64,000 nt of DNA from Devosia sp. 1566 (GCF_004005995.1 NZ_CP034767.1:2852001-2916000), one strand, 5' to 3'. Counted from the first letter of the stretch, positions 8,314 through 16,586 are shown. Program-made: numbers and translations. Notes: generated by a model from the letters alone, not told the origin.

Positions 8314-8706
8314 ATGTCGATCCGCATGTTTGTTGCCACCGCCTCCGCGCTCGCCTTGTTCGCCACTCCTCTTGCCGCCGCTGAATATCTGGGCGGCGCC
8401 GTTCAATCCACCGATATCGGGGGCAAGATGGTCCTGACCGATGCCGACGGCATGACCCTTTATATCTTCGATAAGGACGAGCCCGGCGTCACCAATTGCT
8501 ATGAGAAATGCGCCACCAACTGGCCCCCGCTTATGGCCGAGGACGGCGCCACGCCTGAGGGCGAGTTCACTCTGGTCGATCGCACCGATGGCGGCCAGAT
8601 GTGGGCCTATAAAGGCTGGCCGCTCTACTACTGGAAGGACGACATGGAGCCCGGCGACATCACCGGTGACGGCGTCGGCGGCGTCTGGCATCTTGCTGTT
8701 GAATAA
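8314..8706 (+). CDS. small secreted protein with Yx(F/W/Y)xxD repeats (COG4315 type)
   Basis: 130 residues with a Sec signal peptide (SIRMFVATASALALFATPLAAA). The mature part carries two copies of the secreted repeat: TLYIFDKDEPGVTNCYEKCATNWPP, with its paired cysteines, and later PLYYWKDDMEPGDITGDG. Members are small periplasmic or lipoprotein-like proteins without a firm function. No lipobox cysteine is seen, so this one is probably soluble. A good ribosome site (AGGAAGGAAAA) precedes the start. It sits 18 bases before an ECF sigma gene, which suggests the sigma/anti-sigma pair controls it in an envelope-stress response. Confidence 0.85.
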   Translation: MSIRMFVATASALALFATPLAAAEYLGGAVQSTDIGGKMVLTDADGMTLYIFDKDEPGVTNCYEKCATNWPPLMAEDGATPEGEFTLVDRTDGGQMWAYKGWPLYYWKDDMEPGDITGDGVGGVWHLAVE

Positions 8707-8724
8707 GGACGGCGGAAGCCTGGG

Positions 8725-9231
8725 GTGACCGAGTTCCTCGACGATGTCGAAGCCTGCGTGCCAGCTCTCCGGCGTTATGCCCGGGCGCTGACGCGCAGTG
8801 CCGACCTCGCCGACGACCTGGTGCAGGATTGCCTCGAGCGCGCCATTTCGCGCCGTGGCCTGTTCCGCCCTACCGGCCCGATGCGGGCCTGGCTGTTCAC
8901 CATTCTGCTCAACCTGTACCGCAATGACCTGCGCACCCGGCACCGCCAGGGTGCGATGATGCCGCTCGATGCCATTGCCGAACCCGCGACCGCGGCGCCC
9001 CAACCCGGCCATCTAGCCCTGGCCGAAATGGCCAGGGCCATTGAAACCCTCCCGCCCGAACAAAAGGAAGCCTTGCTGTTGATTGCCCTTGAAGGCCTCT
9101 CCTATGCCGAGGCCGCTGCTGTCCTTGGAGTTCCGCTTGGCACGCTGATGTCTCGCCTCGGCCGCGCCCGCGCCGCCCTGCGCCTTCTGACCGGCACCCC
9201 GGCCGAGCCGCATCTGAGGACGGTGAAATGA
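8725..9231 (+). CDS. ECF-family RNA polymerase sigma factor
   Basis: 168 residues with a GTG start. Region 2 spans about 10-75 (ALTRSADLADDLVQDCLERA, the core polymerase and -10 binding part). Region 4 spans about 105-160 (LPPEQKEALLLIALEGLSYAEAAAVLGVPLGTLMSRLGRARA, with the -35-binding helix-turn-helix). There is no region 1 or 3, as expected for extracytoplasmic-function sigma factors. The stop overlaps the start of the anti-sigma gene (ATGA), a classic coupling of sigma and inhibitor. Confidence 0.93.
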   Translation: MTEFLDDVEACVPALRRYARALTRSADLADDLVQDCLERAISRRGLFRPTGPMRAWLFTILLNLYRNDLRTRHRQGAMMPLDAIAEPATAAPQPGHLALAEMARAIETLPPEQKEALLLIALEGLSYAEAAAVLGVPLGTLMSRLGRARAALRLLTGTPAEPHLRTVK

Positions 9232-10028
9232 ACGCCCCCAGCCGCGATACGCTGATGGGCTTTGCCGACGGGCAGCTCGATCCCACAACGCGCGAGCAGG
9301 TCGAAGCCTATCTGGCCGCCAATCCTGACGTCGCGGCTGAAGTCTCAAATTGGGCTCGCCAGAACGACGCCATTCGCACCTTATTCGAGCCAGCAGGGGC
9401 GGAGCCGGTACCGGTGAGGCTGCATCCCCGGCGGATGGCCGCCGAGCTCACCACCCGCCGCCACCGCCTCTGGCGGCAGGCCGTCGCCGCCGTCCTCCTT
9501 GTGGGTTTGGGCCTGGGCGCCGGCTGGTTCGCCCGTGCCTGGTCGCCTGCCCCGCAGCCCAGCACTGTGCTGATCGCCGATGCCGTGCGCGCCCATGACG
9601 TGTTTGTGGCTGAGAACCGCCACGCCGTGGAGGTCGCCGCCAGCGAAGAGGATCACCTGACTTCCTGGCTTTCCAACCGGCTGGAAACGCCCCTCGCCGC
9701 GCCCGACCTCGCGGCCGAAGGTTTCACCTTGGTGGGTGGCCGTCTGCTGCCCGGCACGGCCGCGGCCGGCGGTCGCGCCGCTCAGTTGATGTACGAAAAT
9801 GCTGGGCGTGACCGGGTAACCATCTATGTCACCGCAGCCCTGCCCGACCGCGAACACGCCTACGAATTCGCCAGCCTGGAAGGGGCGGAAGCCTTTTACT
9901 GGGCCAATGCCCGCATCACCTGCACCGTAGTGGGCACCCTGCCCGAGCCACAGATGCAAATCGTCTCGCAGGCGATCTACCGGCAACTGACCGGTGACGG
10001 CGAACCTGAAGAACACTATCGCAGCTAG
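9228..10028 (+). CDS. membrane anti-sigma factor (COG5662-like)
   Basis: 266 residues. The N-terminal 60 residues (DTLMGFADGQLDPTTREQVEAYLAANP) match the cytoplasmic sigma-binding domain of RsiW/PrtR-like anti-sigma factors, but no zinc-binding HxxxCxxC is present. One membrane helix follows at about residues 86-106 (AVAAVLLVGLGLGAGW), then a periplasmic C-terminal domain of about 160 residues. It should hold the preceding ECF factor inactive at the membrane until an envelope signal. The ATGA overlap with the sigma gene fixes the start. Confidence 0.87.
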   Translation: MNAPSRDTLMGFADGQLDPTTREQVEAYLAANPDVAAEVSNWARQNDAIRTLFEPAGAEPVPVRLHPRRMAAELTTRRHRLWRQAVAAVLLVGLGLGAGWFARAWSPAPQPSTVLIADAVRAHDVFVAENRHAVEVAASEEDHLTSWLSNRLETPLAAPDLAAEGFTLVGGRLLPGTAAAGGRAAQLMYENAGRDRVTIYVTAALPDREHAYEFASLEGAEAFYWANARITCTVVGTLPEPQMQIVSQAIYRQLTGDGEPEEHYRS

Positions 10029-10034
10029 CGGCGG

Positions 10035-11222
10035 TCAGCCATTCGCCCCTAGGGGCGAATTACGGGGCGGCAGGTCGATGGAATAGATATTGTGCAGCCC
10101 CACCGCCTTGATATCCCGTTCCCCGCAAAGGGCCATGGTGATGTCGAGCTCGCGCCGGATGATCTCGAGCGCCCGCGTCACCCCGGCCTCGCCGCCCGCC
10201 CCCAGCCCCCACAGGAACGCGCGGCCGATAAAGGTGCCCTTGGCCCCCAGCGCCATGGCCTTGAGCACATCCTGGCCCGAGCGAATGCCGCCATCGACAT
10301 ACACATCGGTGCTGTTGCCAACGGCATCGACAATTTCGGGCAGCACGCGGATCGAGGATGGTGCGCCATCGAGCTGGCGCCCGCCGTGATTGGACACGAT
10401 GATCCCGTCGGCTCCATGCGCCACCGCCTGGCGCGCATCCTCGGGGTCGAGAATGCCCTTGACGATCACCGGCCCGCCGAAGCGCTCCTTGACCCAGGCG
10501 ATCTCCTTCCAACTCAGCGCCGGATCGAATTGCGACGCCGTCCAGGCCGACAGCTTGGAGAGATCCCCCGCCGCATCCACATGCCCCACAATATTGCGGA
10601 AGGTGTGCCGCTTGGTGCCCAGCATCTGCATGGCCCATTGCGGCTTGCGCGCCATTTCAAAGACGAACCGCGGTGTGAATTTCGGGGGCGCCGACATGCC
10701 GTTGCGCAAGTCCTTGTGCCGCTGCCCAAGGATCTGCAAATCCATGGTCAGCACCAGCGCCGAGCATTTGGCCGCCTTGGCCCGGTCGATCAGCCGCTCG
10801 ATAAACCCGCGGTCCCGCATCATGTAAAGCTGAAACCAGAACGGCTTGCCCGTGTTCTCCGCCACATCCTCGATCGAGCAGATGCTCATGGTCGATAGCG
10901 TAAACGGCACGCCGAACTTCTCGGCCGCCCGCGCCGCCTTGATTTCCCCGTCGGCGCTCTGCATCCCGGTAAAGCCGGTGGGGGCCAGCGCCACCGGCAT
11001 CGAGGCCTGCTCGCCGCAAATCGTGGTGGCGAGGGTGCGCCCTTCCATGTTCACGGCCACCCGCTGGCGCAACTTGATCTGGCTGAAATCCTCGCTATTG
11101 GCCCGATAGGTCCCCTCGGTCCAGGAACCGGAATCGGCATAGTCGAAGAACTGCTTGGGCACCCGCCGCTTGGCGATTGCCATCAGTTCATTGATGGTAA
11201 GGGCTTTGTCGAGGGCGGACAT
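10035..11222 (-). CDS. lldD: FMN-dependent L-lactate dehydrogenase
   Basis: About 395 residues of the alpha-hydroxy-acid oxidase/dehydrogenase TIM barrel. The active-site signature with the catalytic histidine is SNHGGRQLDG. The FMN-binding stretch APTGFTGMQ and the DLQILGQRHKDLRNGM loop are typical of respiratory L-lactate dehydrogenase (LldD/Cyb2). It oxidises L-lactate to pyruvate and passes electrons to the membrane chain. I take the ATG at 11222, preceded by GGAG, because the longer frame to 11282 adds residues not found in the family. Adjacent sugar-acid genes suggest it removes L-lactate made by the FAH-type hydrolase. A 20-bp palindrome covers its last codons. Confidence 0.92.
   Translation of the reverse strand: MSALDKALTINELMAIAKRRVPKQFFDYADSGSWTEGTYRANSEDFSQIKLRQRVAVNMEGRTLATTICGEQASMPVALAPTGFTGMQSADGEIKAARAAEKFGVPFTLSTMSICSIEDVAENTGKPFWFQLYMMRDRGFIERLIDRAKAAKCSALVLTMDLQILGQRHKDLRNGMSAPPKFTPRFVFEMARKPQWAMQMLGTKRHTFRNIVGHVDAAGDLSKLSAWTASQFDPALSWKEIAWVKERFGGPVIVKGILDPEDARQAVAHGADGIIVSNHGGRQLDGAPSSIRVLPEIVDAVGNSTDVYVDGGIRSGQDVLKAMALGAKGTFIGRAFLWGLGAGGEAGVTRALEIIRRELDITMALCGERDIKAVGLHNIYSIDLPPRNSPLGANG
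10041..10060. repeat. 20-bp perfect palindrome at the lldD 3' end
   Basis: ATTCGCCCCTAGGGGCGAAT is fully self-complementary. It spans the last codons of lldD, just past the convergent anti-sigma gene. The CCCCTAGGGG core resembles other CTAGGGG words nearby (about 11290-11313). It could limit convergent transcription or be a remnant of a dispersed intergenic repeat. Confidence 0.6.
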
Positions 11223-11327
11223 GGGTAAAAGCTCCGGGCGAGCGGCGTGGCCGAGCAACTTGGATTTCGGGTGGTTCATCAAGGCCGTCCGGCTAGGGGC
11301 GGCTACTAGGGGGGACGCAGCGCGCCC

Positions 11328-12878
11328 CTACATGGTCGCGCCGACCTGCCAGGGCACGAACTCGTTGTCGCCATAACCCAGCTGTTCGGACTTGCTCTTT
11401 TCGCCCGAAGCGATGCGCAGCAGCAGATCAAAGATTTGCTGCCCCTTCTCTTCGATCGAGACGCCCTCGATGATATCGCCGCAATTGATGTCCATGTCCT
11501 CGGTCATGCGGGCATAAACATCCGAATTGGTGGCCAGCTTGATCGAAGGCACCGGCTTGCAGCCATAGGCCGAACCACGCCCCGTGGTGAAAGCGAGGAT
11601 ATTGGCGCCACCGGCTACCTGTCCCGTTGCCGAAACAGGGTCAAAGCCGGGCGTGTCCATGAACACAAAGCCCTTTTCGCGCACCTGCTCGGCATATTCA
11701 TAGACGGCCGTTAGCGGCGTGGTGCCGCCCTTGGCGGTGGCACCCAGCGATTTTTCGAGGATGGTGGTCAACCCGCCCAACTTGTTGCCCGGCGAAGGAT
11801 TGTTGTTCATCTCCCCGCCGCTGCGCTTGGTGTAATCCTCCCACCAATGGATGCGCTCGATCAGCTTTTCGCCCACCTCACGCGAAACGGCACGGCGCGT
11901 GAGCATGTGCTCGGCCCCATAAACCTCAGGCGTTTCGGACAGGATCGCCGTGCCGCCCTGCTGCACCAGCAGATCGACCGCATAACCAAGCGCCGGATTA
12001 GCGGTGATGCCCGAATAACCGTCCGAGCCACCGCATTGCAGCGCCAGCATCAGCTCGGATGCATCCACCGTTTCGCGCTGCGCCCGCGCCGCCACGGGCA
12101 GCATTTCCTTGATCCGCTCGACGCCCCAATCGACCATTTTGCGGGTACCGCCGATCTCCTGGATCGTCATGGTCTGGAAGGTGTCGGTTTCGCTCAGCCC
12201 GTAGCTTTCCTTCATCTTGCCGATCTGGAACGCCTCGCAGCCCAGCCCCACCAGCAGCGCTGCGCCCAGGTTCGGGTTGGCAGTATAGCCCCATTGGGTG
12301 CGCCGGAAGATCTGATAGCCCTCGCCCTGGATATCCATGGCGCAGCCCGTGCCATGCACGAACGGGATCACACCATCGATATTGGGGTAGTCGGCCAGAA
12401 TGCCCGAGCGATTGATCTCCTCGGCCATGAACTTGGCGACGGTCGCCGAACAGTTCACCGAGGTCAGGATGCCGATATAATTGCGCGTTCCCACCCGCCC
12501 ATTGGCGCGGCGGAAGCCCTGGAAGGTCGCCCGCTCGGCCACCGGCACCATCTCGGGCGCCACCGCCCCCTCGGCAAAAGCGTAGTCGTGATGCAGCGTG
12601 CCATCGGCGCCACCCATCCCGCAATTGTGCTCATGCACCCAGTCGCCCGCCGCGATCGCGTCCTTGGCAAAGCCGATGATCTGCCCGAACTTGGTGACGG
12701 CCTCGCCGGCGCGGATCGGCCGCACCGCGAATTTGTGCCCCTTAGGCACGCGCTTGCCGATCACCACGCCCTGCGGCGTCACCGTCCCGGCTTCCAGATT
12801 GGACAGCGCCACGGCCGTGTTGTCGCGAGGGTTCAGCACCAGGGTCCTGGCTTCCGGACGAATCATGGTCTCAGACAT
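11328..12878 (-). CDS. UxaA-family sugar-acid dehydratase (altronate/galactarate dehydratase type)
   Basis: About 516 residues, the full UxaA length. An N-terminal SAF domain (about 1-95) includes the DWVHEHNCGMG segment. The large catalytic part includes VGTRNYIGILTSVNCSATVAK, HGTGCAMDIQGEGY, LQCGGSDGYSGITANPALG and GGEMNNNPSPGNKLGGLTTILEKSLG, the iron-binding and active-site blocks of the family. It dehydrates an aldonic or aldaric acid to a 2-keto-3-deoxy acid. The start at 12878 has TGGAG six bases upstream. It diverges from the GntR gene and lies upstream of lldD on the same strand. The substrate (altronate, galactarate, fuconate or another) cannot be read from the sequence. Confidence 0.87.
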   Translation of the reverse strand: MSETMIRPEARTLVLNPRDNTAVALSNLEAGTVTPQGVVIGKRVPKGHKFAVRPIRAGEAVTKFGQIIGFAKDAIAAGDWVHEHNCGMGGADGTLHHDYAFAEGAVAPEMVPVAERATFQGFRRANGRVGTRNYIGILTSVNCSATVAKFMAEEINRSGILADYPNIDGVIPFVHGTGCAMDIQGEGYQIFRRTQWGYTANPNLGAALLVGLGCEAFQIGKMKESYGLSETDTFQTMTIQEIGGTRKMVDWGVERIKEMLPVAARAQRETVDASELMLALQCGGSDGYSGITANPALGYAVDLLVQQGGTAILSETPEVYGAEHMLTRRAVSREVGEKLIERIHWWEDYTKRSGGEMNNNPSPGNKLGGLTTILEKSLGATAKGGTTPLTAVYEYAEQVREKGFVFMDTPGFDPVSATGQVAGGANILAFTTGRGSAYGCKPVPSIKLATNSDVYARMTEDMDINCGDIIEGVSIEEKGQQIFDLLLRIASGEKSKSEQLGYGDNEFVPWQVGATM

Positions 12879-12989
12879 AATTGGCTCCACTCATGGGTCT
12901 CTGGGCGCTCTCGCCTGCGGACTTGCCGCCAGACTGCGGCACGGGAAAACCGCTCCGCGCGTTGGATTTGCCAGGAACCTCGACTGCGA

Positions 12990-13001
12990 CTAACATGTTA
13001 G
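12990..13001. promoter_or_regulatory. candidate GntR operator
   Basis: CTAACATGTTAG is a perfect 12-bp palindrome ending one base before the GntR ATG, in the divergent region with the dehydratase gene. FadR-type GntR proteins bind short dyads like this, so autoregulation and control of both directions is a reasonable inference. No ribosome-binding sequence separates it from the ATG, so the transcript may be nearly leaderless. Confidence 0.45.
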
Positions 13002-13002
13002 C

Positions 13003-13752
13003 ATGAGTTCGGAAGCCCGTCCCTACCAATTTCTGCAGCGAAGCCATGCCCCAGCGCGTGGCAGCGTCACCCTTGATGTGACCAATTCGCTGCGCCAGGC
13101 GATTGTCTCGCTGCAACTGGCTCCCGGCGAAACTCTCGACAAGGCAGCCATCTGCGAAGAACTGGGCGTTTCGCGCTTTCCGGTCAGCGAAGCCCTGGGC
13201 CGCTTGCAGATCGAGGGCCTCGTTGAAATTGCCCCGCAACGCGGCTCCACCGTGTCCCTCGTACGTATTGCCGATGTCCGGGAATACATGCTGATCCGCA
13301 AGGGCCTCGAAAGCGAAGCCCTGCGCGTGCTGATCGGCAATCACGACGCCGAAGTAATCGAGGCGCTGCACGCCAATATGGCGGCACAACGTGCCGCCGC
13401 CCTCGAGGAAGACAGCGAGCGCTTCCATGGGCTCGACATTGATTTCCACGACATCATCTTCCGCTCCATGCGGTTCACCAAGATCAAGGGCATCATCGAT
13501 TCGGCCCGCGCCAATCTCGACCGCGCCCGCCGCCTCATCATCACCCCGCGTCGCCTCGCCCTCACCATTGCCGAGCACCAGGCGATCTTTGATGGCATCC
13601 TGTCGGCCGACCAGAAGGGGGCCACATCAGCCATCCGCGCCCATATCGATGCGGTCATGGTTGAACTCTTCGCCTTTGCCCGCGAATACCCACACCTCTT
13701 CGCCGACAGCGACGAGAGTGCCGACACCCCCGACACCTTTCCCTATGGCTGA
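13003..13752 (+). CDS. GntR-family transcriptional regulator, FadR/FCD subfamily
   Basis: 249 residues. The N-terminal winged helix-turn-helix (about 22-90) includes LRQAIVSLQLAPGETLDKAAICEELGVSRFPVSEALGRLQIEGLVE. The all-helical FCD ligand domain (about 95-225) carries the metal/ligand residues in DIDFHDIIFRSM and AEHQAIFDGIL. Such regulators sense carboxylic acids. Its position between the dehydratase and the FAH hydrolase suggests it represses this sugar-acid pathway and responds to a pathway acid. Confidence 0.92.
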   Translation: MSSEARPYQFLQRSHAPARGSVTLDVTNSLRQAIVSLQLAPGETLDKAAICEELGVSRFPVSEALGRLQIEGLVEIAPQRGSTVSLVRIADVREYMLIRKGLESEALRVLIGNHDAEVIEALHANMAAQRAAALEEDSERFHGLDIDFHDIIFRSMRFTKIKGIIDSARANLDRARRLIITPRRLALTIAEHQAIFDGILSADQKGATSAIRAHIDAVMVELFAFAREYPHLFADSDESADTPDTFPYG

Positions 13753-13794
13753 ACGCAATCCGCGCAAAGCCACTTACAACCATGGAGTTCGCCG

Positions 13795-14643
13795 ATGAAA
13801 CTGCTGCGCGTTGGGCCCAAGGGCGCCGAAAAGCCCGCCATTCTGGCCGAAGACGGCACGGTTCGTGACCTGACCGGCGTTGTGGCCGATATTGGCGGGC
13901 AAACCCTGTCCGATGAAGGGCTGGCGCGTATCCGTGCGGCTGACATCAACGCCCTGCCCCAGCTGCAAAGCGATCGTATCGGCCCTTGCGTCGCCAATGT
14001 GGGCAAGTTCATCTGCATCGGCCTCAACTATGCCGACCATGCCGCCGAAACCGGCGCGGCCATTCCCGAAGAGCCCATCATCTTCATGAAGGCCACCAGC
14101 GCCATCATCGGCCCCAATGACGACGTCATCATTCCCAAGAACTCGATCAAGCCCGATTGGGAAGTGGAACTGGCCGTCGTGATCGGCAAGGAAGCCCGCT
14201 ACGTCGAAGAAGCCGATGCCATGGACTATGTCGCCGGCTATTGCGTCTGCAACGACGTGTCCGAGCGCCACTTCCAGACCGAGCGTGGCGGCACCTGGGA
14301 CAAGGGCAAGGGTGCTGACACCTTCGGCCCCATCGGCCCTTGGCTCGTGACCAAGGACGAAGTTGCCGATCCGCAAAACCTCAAGATGTGGCTCGAAGTG
14401 GACGGCAAGCGCTACCAGGACGGCTCTACCAAGACCATGATCTTCGGCGTCGCCCATGTGGTCAGCTATGTCAGCCAGTTCATGAGCCTGCAGCCCGGCG
14501 ACATCATCACCACCGGCACCCCTCCCGGCGTCGGCATGGGCATCAAGCCCGAGCCCGTCTGGCTCAAGCCCGGCAACGTCATGCGCCTCGGCATCGAAGG
14601 CCTCGGCGAGCAGCAGCAGACCGTCAAAGCCTATACCGCCTAA
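13795..14643 (+). CDS. fumarylacetoacetate-hydrolase-family enzyme, probable 2,4-diketo-3-deoxy sugar-acid hydrolase
   Basis: 282 residues. The N-terminal small domain (MKLLRVGPKGAEKPAIL) is followed by the FAH barrel, with metal ligands in DWEVELAVVIG (E-x-E) and CNDVSER (D). The GLNYADHAAETGA and TTGTPPGVGMG blocks are typical of 2,4-diketo-3-deoxy-L-fuconate hydrolase-like proteins. Those split the diketo acid to pyruvate plus L-lactate (6-deoxy sugars) or glycolate. The nearby lldD makes the lactate branch attractive. It starts 42 bases after the GntR gene, with GGAG before the ATG. Confidence 0.85.
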   Translation: MKLLRVGPKGAEKPAILAEDGTVRDLTGVVADIGGQTLSDEGLARIRAADINALPQLQSDRIGPCVANVGKFICIGLNYADHAAETGAAIPEEPIIFMKATSAIIGPNDDVIIPKNSIKPDWEVELAVVIGKEARYVEEADAMDYVAGYCVCNDVSERHFQTERGGTWDKGKGADTFGPIGPWLVTKDEVADPQNLKMWLEVDGKRYQDGSTKTMIFGVAHVVSYVSQFMSLQPGDIITTGTPPGVGMGIKPEPVWLKPGNVMRLGIEGLGEQQQTVKAYTA

Positions 14644-14666
14644 GCCCACCGGACCCGCAGTCGACA

Positions 14667-14687
14667 CCCTCCCCCTAGCGGGGAGGG
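14667..14687. repeat. intergenic hairpin between convergent genes
   Basis: CCCTCCCC-CTAGC-GGGGAGGG forms an 8-bp stem, flanked by a second pair (CACCCT / AGGGTG). It has no T-run, so it is a weak terminator at best. It looks like the short palindromic repeats common between genes in alphaproteobacteria. Confidence 0.5.
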
Positions 14688-14753
14688 ATCAAGGGTGGGG
14701 GACGAGAGCCCCGACGCAAGGCACTCTTCACCGATGCCCCGCCAACCAACGTC

Positions 14754-15149
14754 CTAAGGCCGCCGTGCCACCAGATCGATCTCGACCAGCGCCCCCACCG
14801 CGAGTGCCGTCACCCCCACCGTGGTGCGCGCCGGCAGTTTCCCGGCCTCGAAAAATGTCGGCCACAGCGCATTGAGTGCTGCGTAATCCCGCTCGAACTG
14901 GGTGAGGTAAATCCGCGCCATGGTGACATGCTCGAGTCCCAGCCCGACCCCGGCCAGCACCACCCGCAAATTCTCCACCACGCGACGCGTCTGCGCCTCG
15001 ATGCCCTCCGGCAGCGGTGCATCGGGCGCCGCCGGGTCGGTCGGCATTTGCCCGGTGACGAACACCCAGCCATCGGCCTCCACCGCATGGGAAAACGGCG
15101 CCACCGGTTGCGGGCCGGCGGCAATCATGTGGTGAATAGGCATGGACAT
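14754..15149 (-). CDS. ridA: RidA/YjgF-family enamine/imine deaminase
   Basis: 131 residues, the normal RidA length. The core blocks are FSHAVEADGWVFVTGQMPTD, EAQTRRVVENLRVVLAGVG, RIYLTQFERDYAALN and the late PARTTVGVTALAVGALVEIDLVA. The arginine that binds the substrate carboxylate in RidA corresponds to the R of PARTTVG. The enzyme clears reactive enamines released by PLP enzymes; a more specialised deaminase role is possible. Of three closely spaced ATGs I chose 15149, with GGAG six bases upstream. Confidence 0.88.
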   Translation of the reverse strand: MSMPIHHMIAAGPQPVAPFSHAVEADGWVFVTGQMPTDPAAPDAPLPEGIEAQTRRVVENLRVVLAGVGLGLEHVTMARIYLTQFERDYAALNALWPTFFEAGKLPARTTVGVTALAVGALVEIDLVARRP

Positions 15150-15245
15150 CTGCATCTCCAGTTTCTCGCGGCCACCCCGCCGGCAACTTGCCGGCGCCCC
15201 GCGGCGTTTTATGATCCGAGCCCAATCCAACCAAGGACGAGCCCC

Positions 15246-15542
15246 TTGAGCGACACCCAATACACAGTGGAACGTGAAGATGGTCCCAAGAGCGGGCGCT
15301 ACCTCGTGCGCCTCGACGGCGGGGCAGAGGCGGAAATGACCTACCGCACCGGACCCGATGGCTCCATGGTCATCGACCATACCGGCGTGCCACCGCAATT
15401 CGAAGGCCGCGGCATTGCCGCCCGCCTCGTCAATGCGGCGATCAGCGATGCGCGCGCCGAGGGCTTCAAGATCACCCCGCTATGCTCTTATGTGGTGGCA
15501 CAGTTCCGCCGCCATCCCGAATGGGCCGACCTGCGCGCCTGA
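15246..15542 (+). CDS. small GNAT-like N-acetyltransferase (YjdJ/COG2388 type)
   Basis: 98 residues with a TTG start at 15246, placed by AAGGA eight bases upstream. The sequence covers the short GNAT core: EAEMTYRTGPDGSMVIDHTGVP, the acetyl-CoA pyrophosphate loop FEGRGIAARLVNAA, and the family tail ITPLCSYVVAQFRRHPEW. Members of this short family are widespread and mostly uncharacterised. It diverges from ridA. Confidence 0.85.
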   Translation: MSDTQYTVEREDGPKSGRYLVRLDGGAEAEMTYRTGPDGSMVIDHTGVPPQFEGRGIAARLVNAAISDARAEGFKITPLCSYVVAQFRRHPEWADLRA

Positions 15543-15545
15543 GCC

Positions 15546-16586
15546 TCAGGAGCCGTAGCGCACCGCATTGGCATTGGGGCCGAGCAGGTCCTCGAGCTTG
15601 TCCCAGCCGATCGTGACCGTCGGGGCGCCATAGGCGTAGGCGGCCACCTCATAGGGCTCGAACTGCATGGTGAGCCCGCGGTCATTCTCAAAGCTCCACC
15701 GGCTGGGATCGATCACTACCTCGGCCAGGTCCTGCGGCCCCTCGAGCTGCAGGTTTTCGCCATGCTCTTGTTGCAGCTGCTGCCAGACCAGGTCGAGCAG
15801 CTTGCCCCGCCAGCCCTCACCCGTGAACAAGTCGCTGGCCTCCAGCGCGCGGTTCTCGGGCACATAGTAATGCAGATAGGTGGTCGCCCAATTGCCGTGC
15901 GCCGCGCCATGCCCATACCAGAAGGTCGACACATCAAGGCTGATCCGGCTGGGCGTGACCTCCTGGACCGTAATCGCGACATCGCTGTCGCTGCTGGTTT
16001 CCAGCGCTTCGGCTTCCCCCTCATCCACCAGCGTGCGCAGCGGCGTCAGCTCATTGGCTTGCGCAACCACGAACTCATTGAACCCCGCGGCCAGGGGATC
16101 GTCGCTGTCCAGCAGGGGCAGGGCCAGCGAATGGGTGGCCACCTTCCAAAAGGAATCCGGATCGCCTGCCGCTTCCGGATCGGGCAGCACCGCGTAGTTG
16201 CTCGTCGGATAGAACCGCTTGCCACCCAGCATGCGGCTGCCTTCCAGAACCTTGCCCCGGTTCTCGAACAGGGTGCGCAGGCACGAGACCCCTTCTTCGT
16301 CATAGCTCCCCGTGGTCAAGGGCTGCGCATCATCGCTGCAGGCGCGCTGGGCAAAGTCGAGCCAGCTCCGCTGGTCGGCGCGCAGGGCATCCGTTGCTTG
16401 GGTGGTCAGCCCACCGGTCGCCGTGGCAAAGCTCTTGGCAAGGGTCTCGTCGGCGCGCGACAGTTCGGGGTTCTCGCAAATGGCGCGCTCGAAAGGCGTG
16501 CTCGCCTTGCTGCAATCAAAGCTGGCGGCCGATGCCGGCACGGCCAGCACGGCGATGGTCAAGGCTGTAACAGCGATACGGCTCAT
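15546..16586 (-). CDS. secreted protein with LprI-like N-terminus and DUF3298/RsiV-like C-terminus
   Basis: About 346 residues with a Sec signal peptide (VTALTIAVLAVPASAAS). The mature start FDCSKASTPFERAICENPELSRADETLAKSF is the Cys-paired LprI/DUF1311 lysozyme-inhibitor-like motif. The second half (ISLDVSTFWYGHGAAHGNWATTYLHYYVPENRAL) matches the DUF3298 domain found in RsiV, a lysozyme-sensing anti-sigma factor. The two modules together suggest a periplasmic protein binding lysozyme or a muramidase. That function is inference from domain families. The start at 16586 has GGGGGAGGA upstream. Confidence 0.75.
   Translation of the reverse strand: MSRIAVTALTIAVLAVPASAASFDCSKASTPFERAICENPELSRADETLAKSFATATGGLTTQATDALRADQRSWLDFAQRACSDDAQPLTTGSYDEEGVSCLRTLFENRGKVLEGSRMLGGKRFYPTSNYAVLPDPEAAGDPDSFWKVATHSLALPLLDSDDPLAAGFNEFVVAQANELTPLRTLVDEGEAEALETSSDSDVAITVQEVTPSRISLDVSTFWYGHGAAHGNWATTYLHYYVPENRALEASDLFTGEGWRGKLLDLVWQQLQQEHGENLQLEGPQDLAEVVIDPSRWSFENDRGLTMQFEPYEVAAYAYGAPTVTIGWDKLEDLLGPNANAVRYGS

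Noticed and set aside
11847..13001. 384-codon plus-strand open frame opposite the UxaA-type gene
   Set aside because: It is antisense shadow of a full-length conserved enzyme, without a family match or a translation signal.
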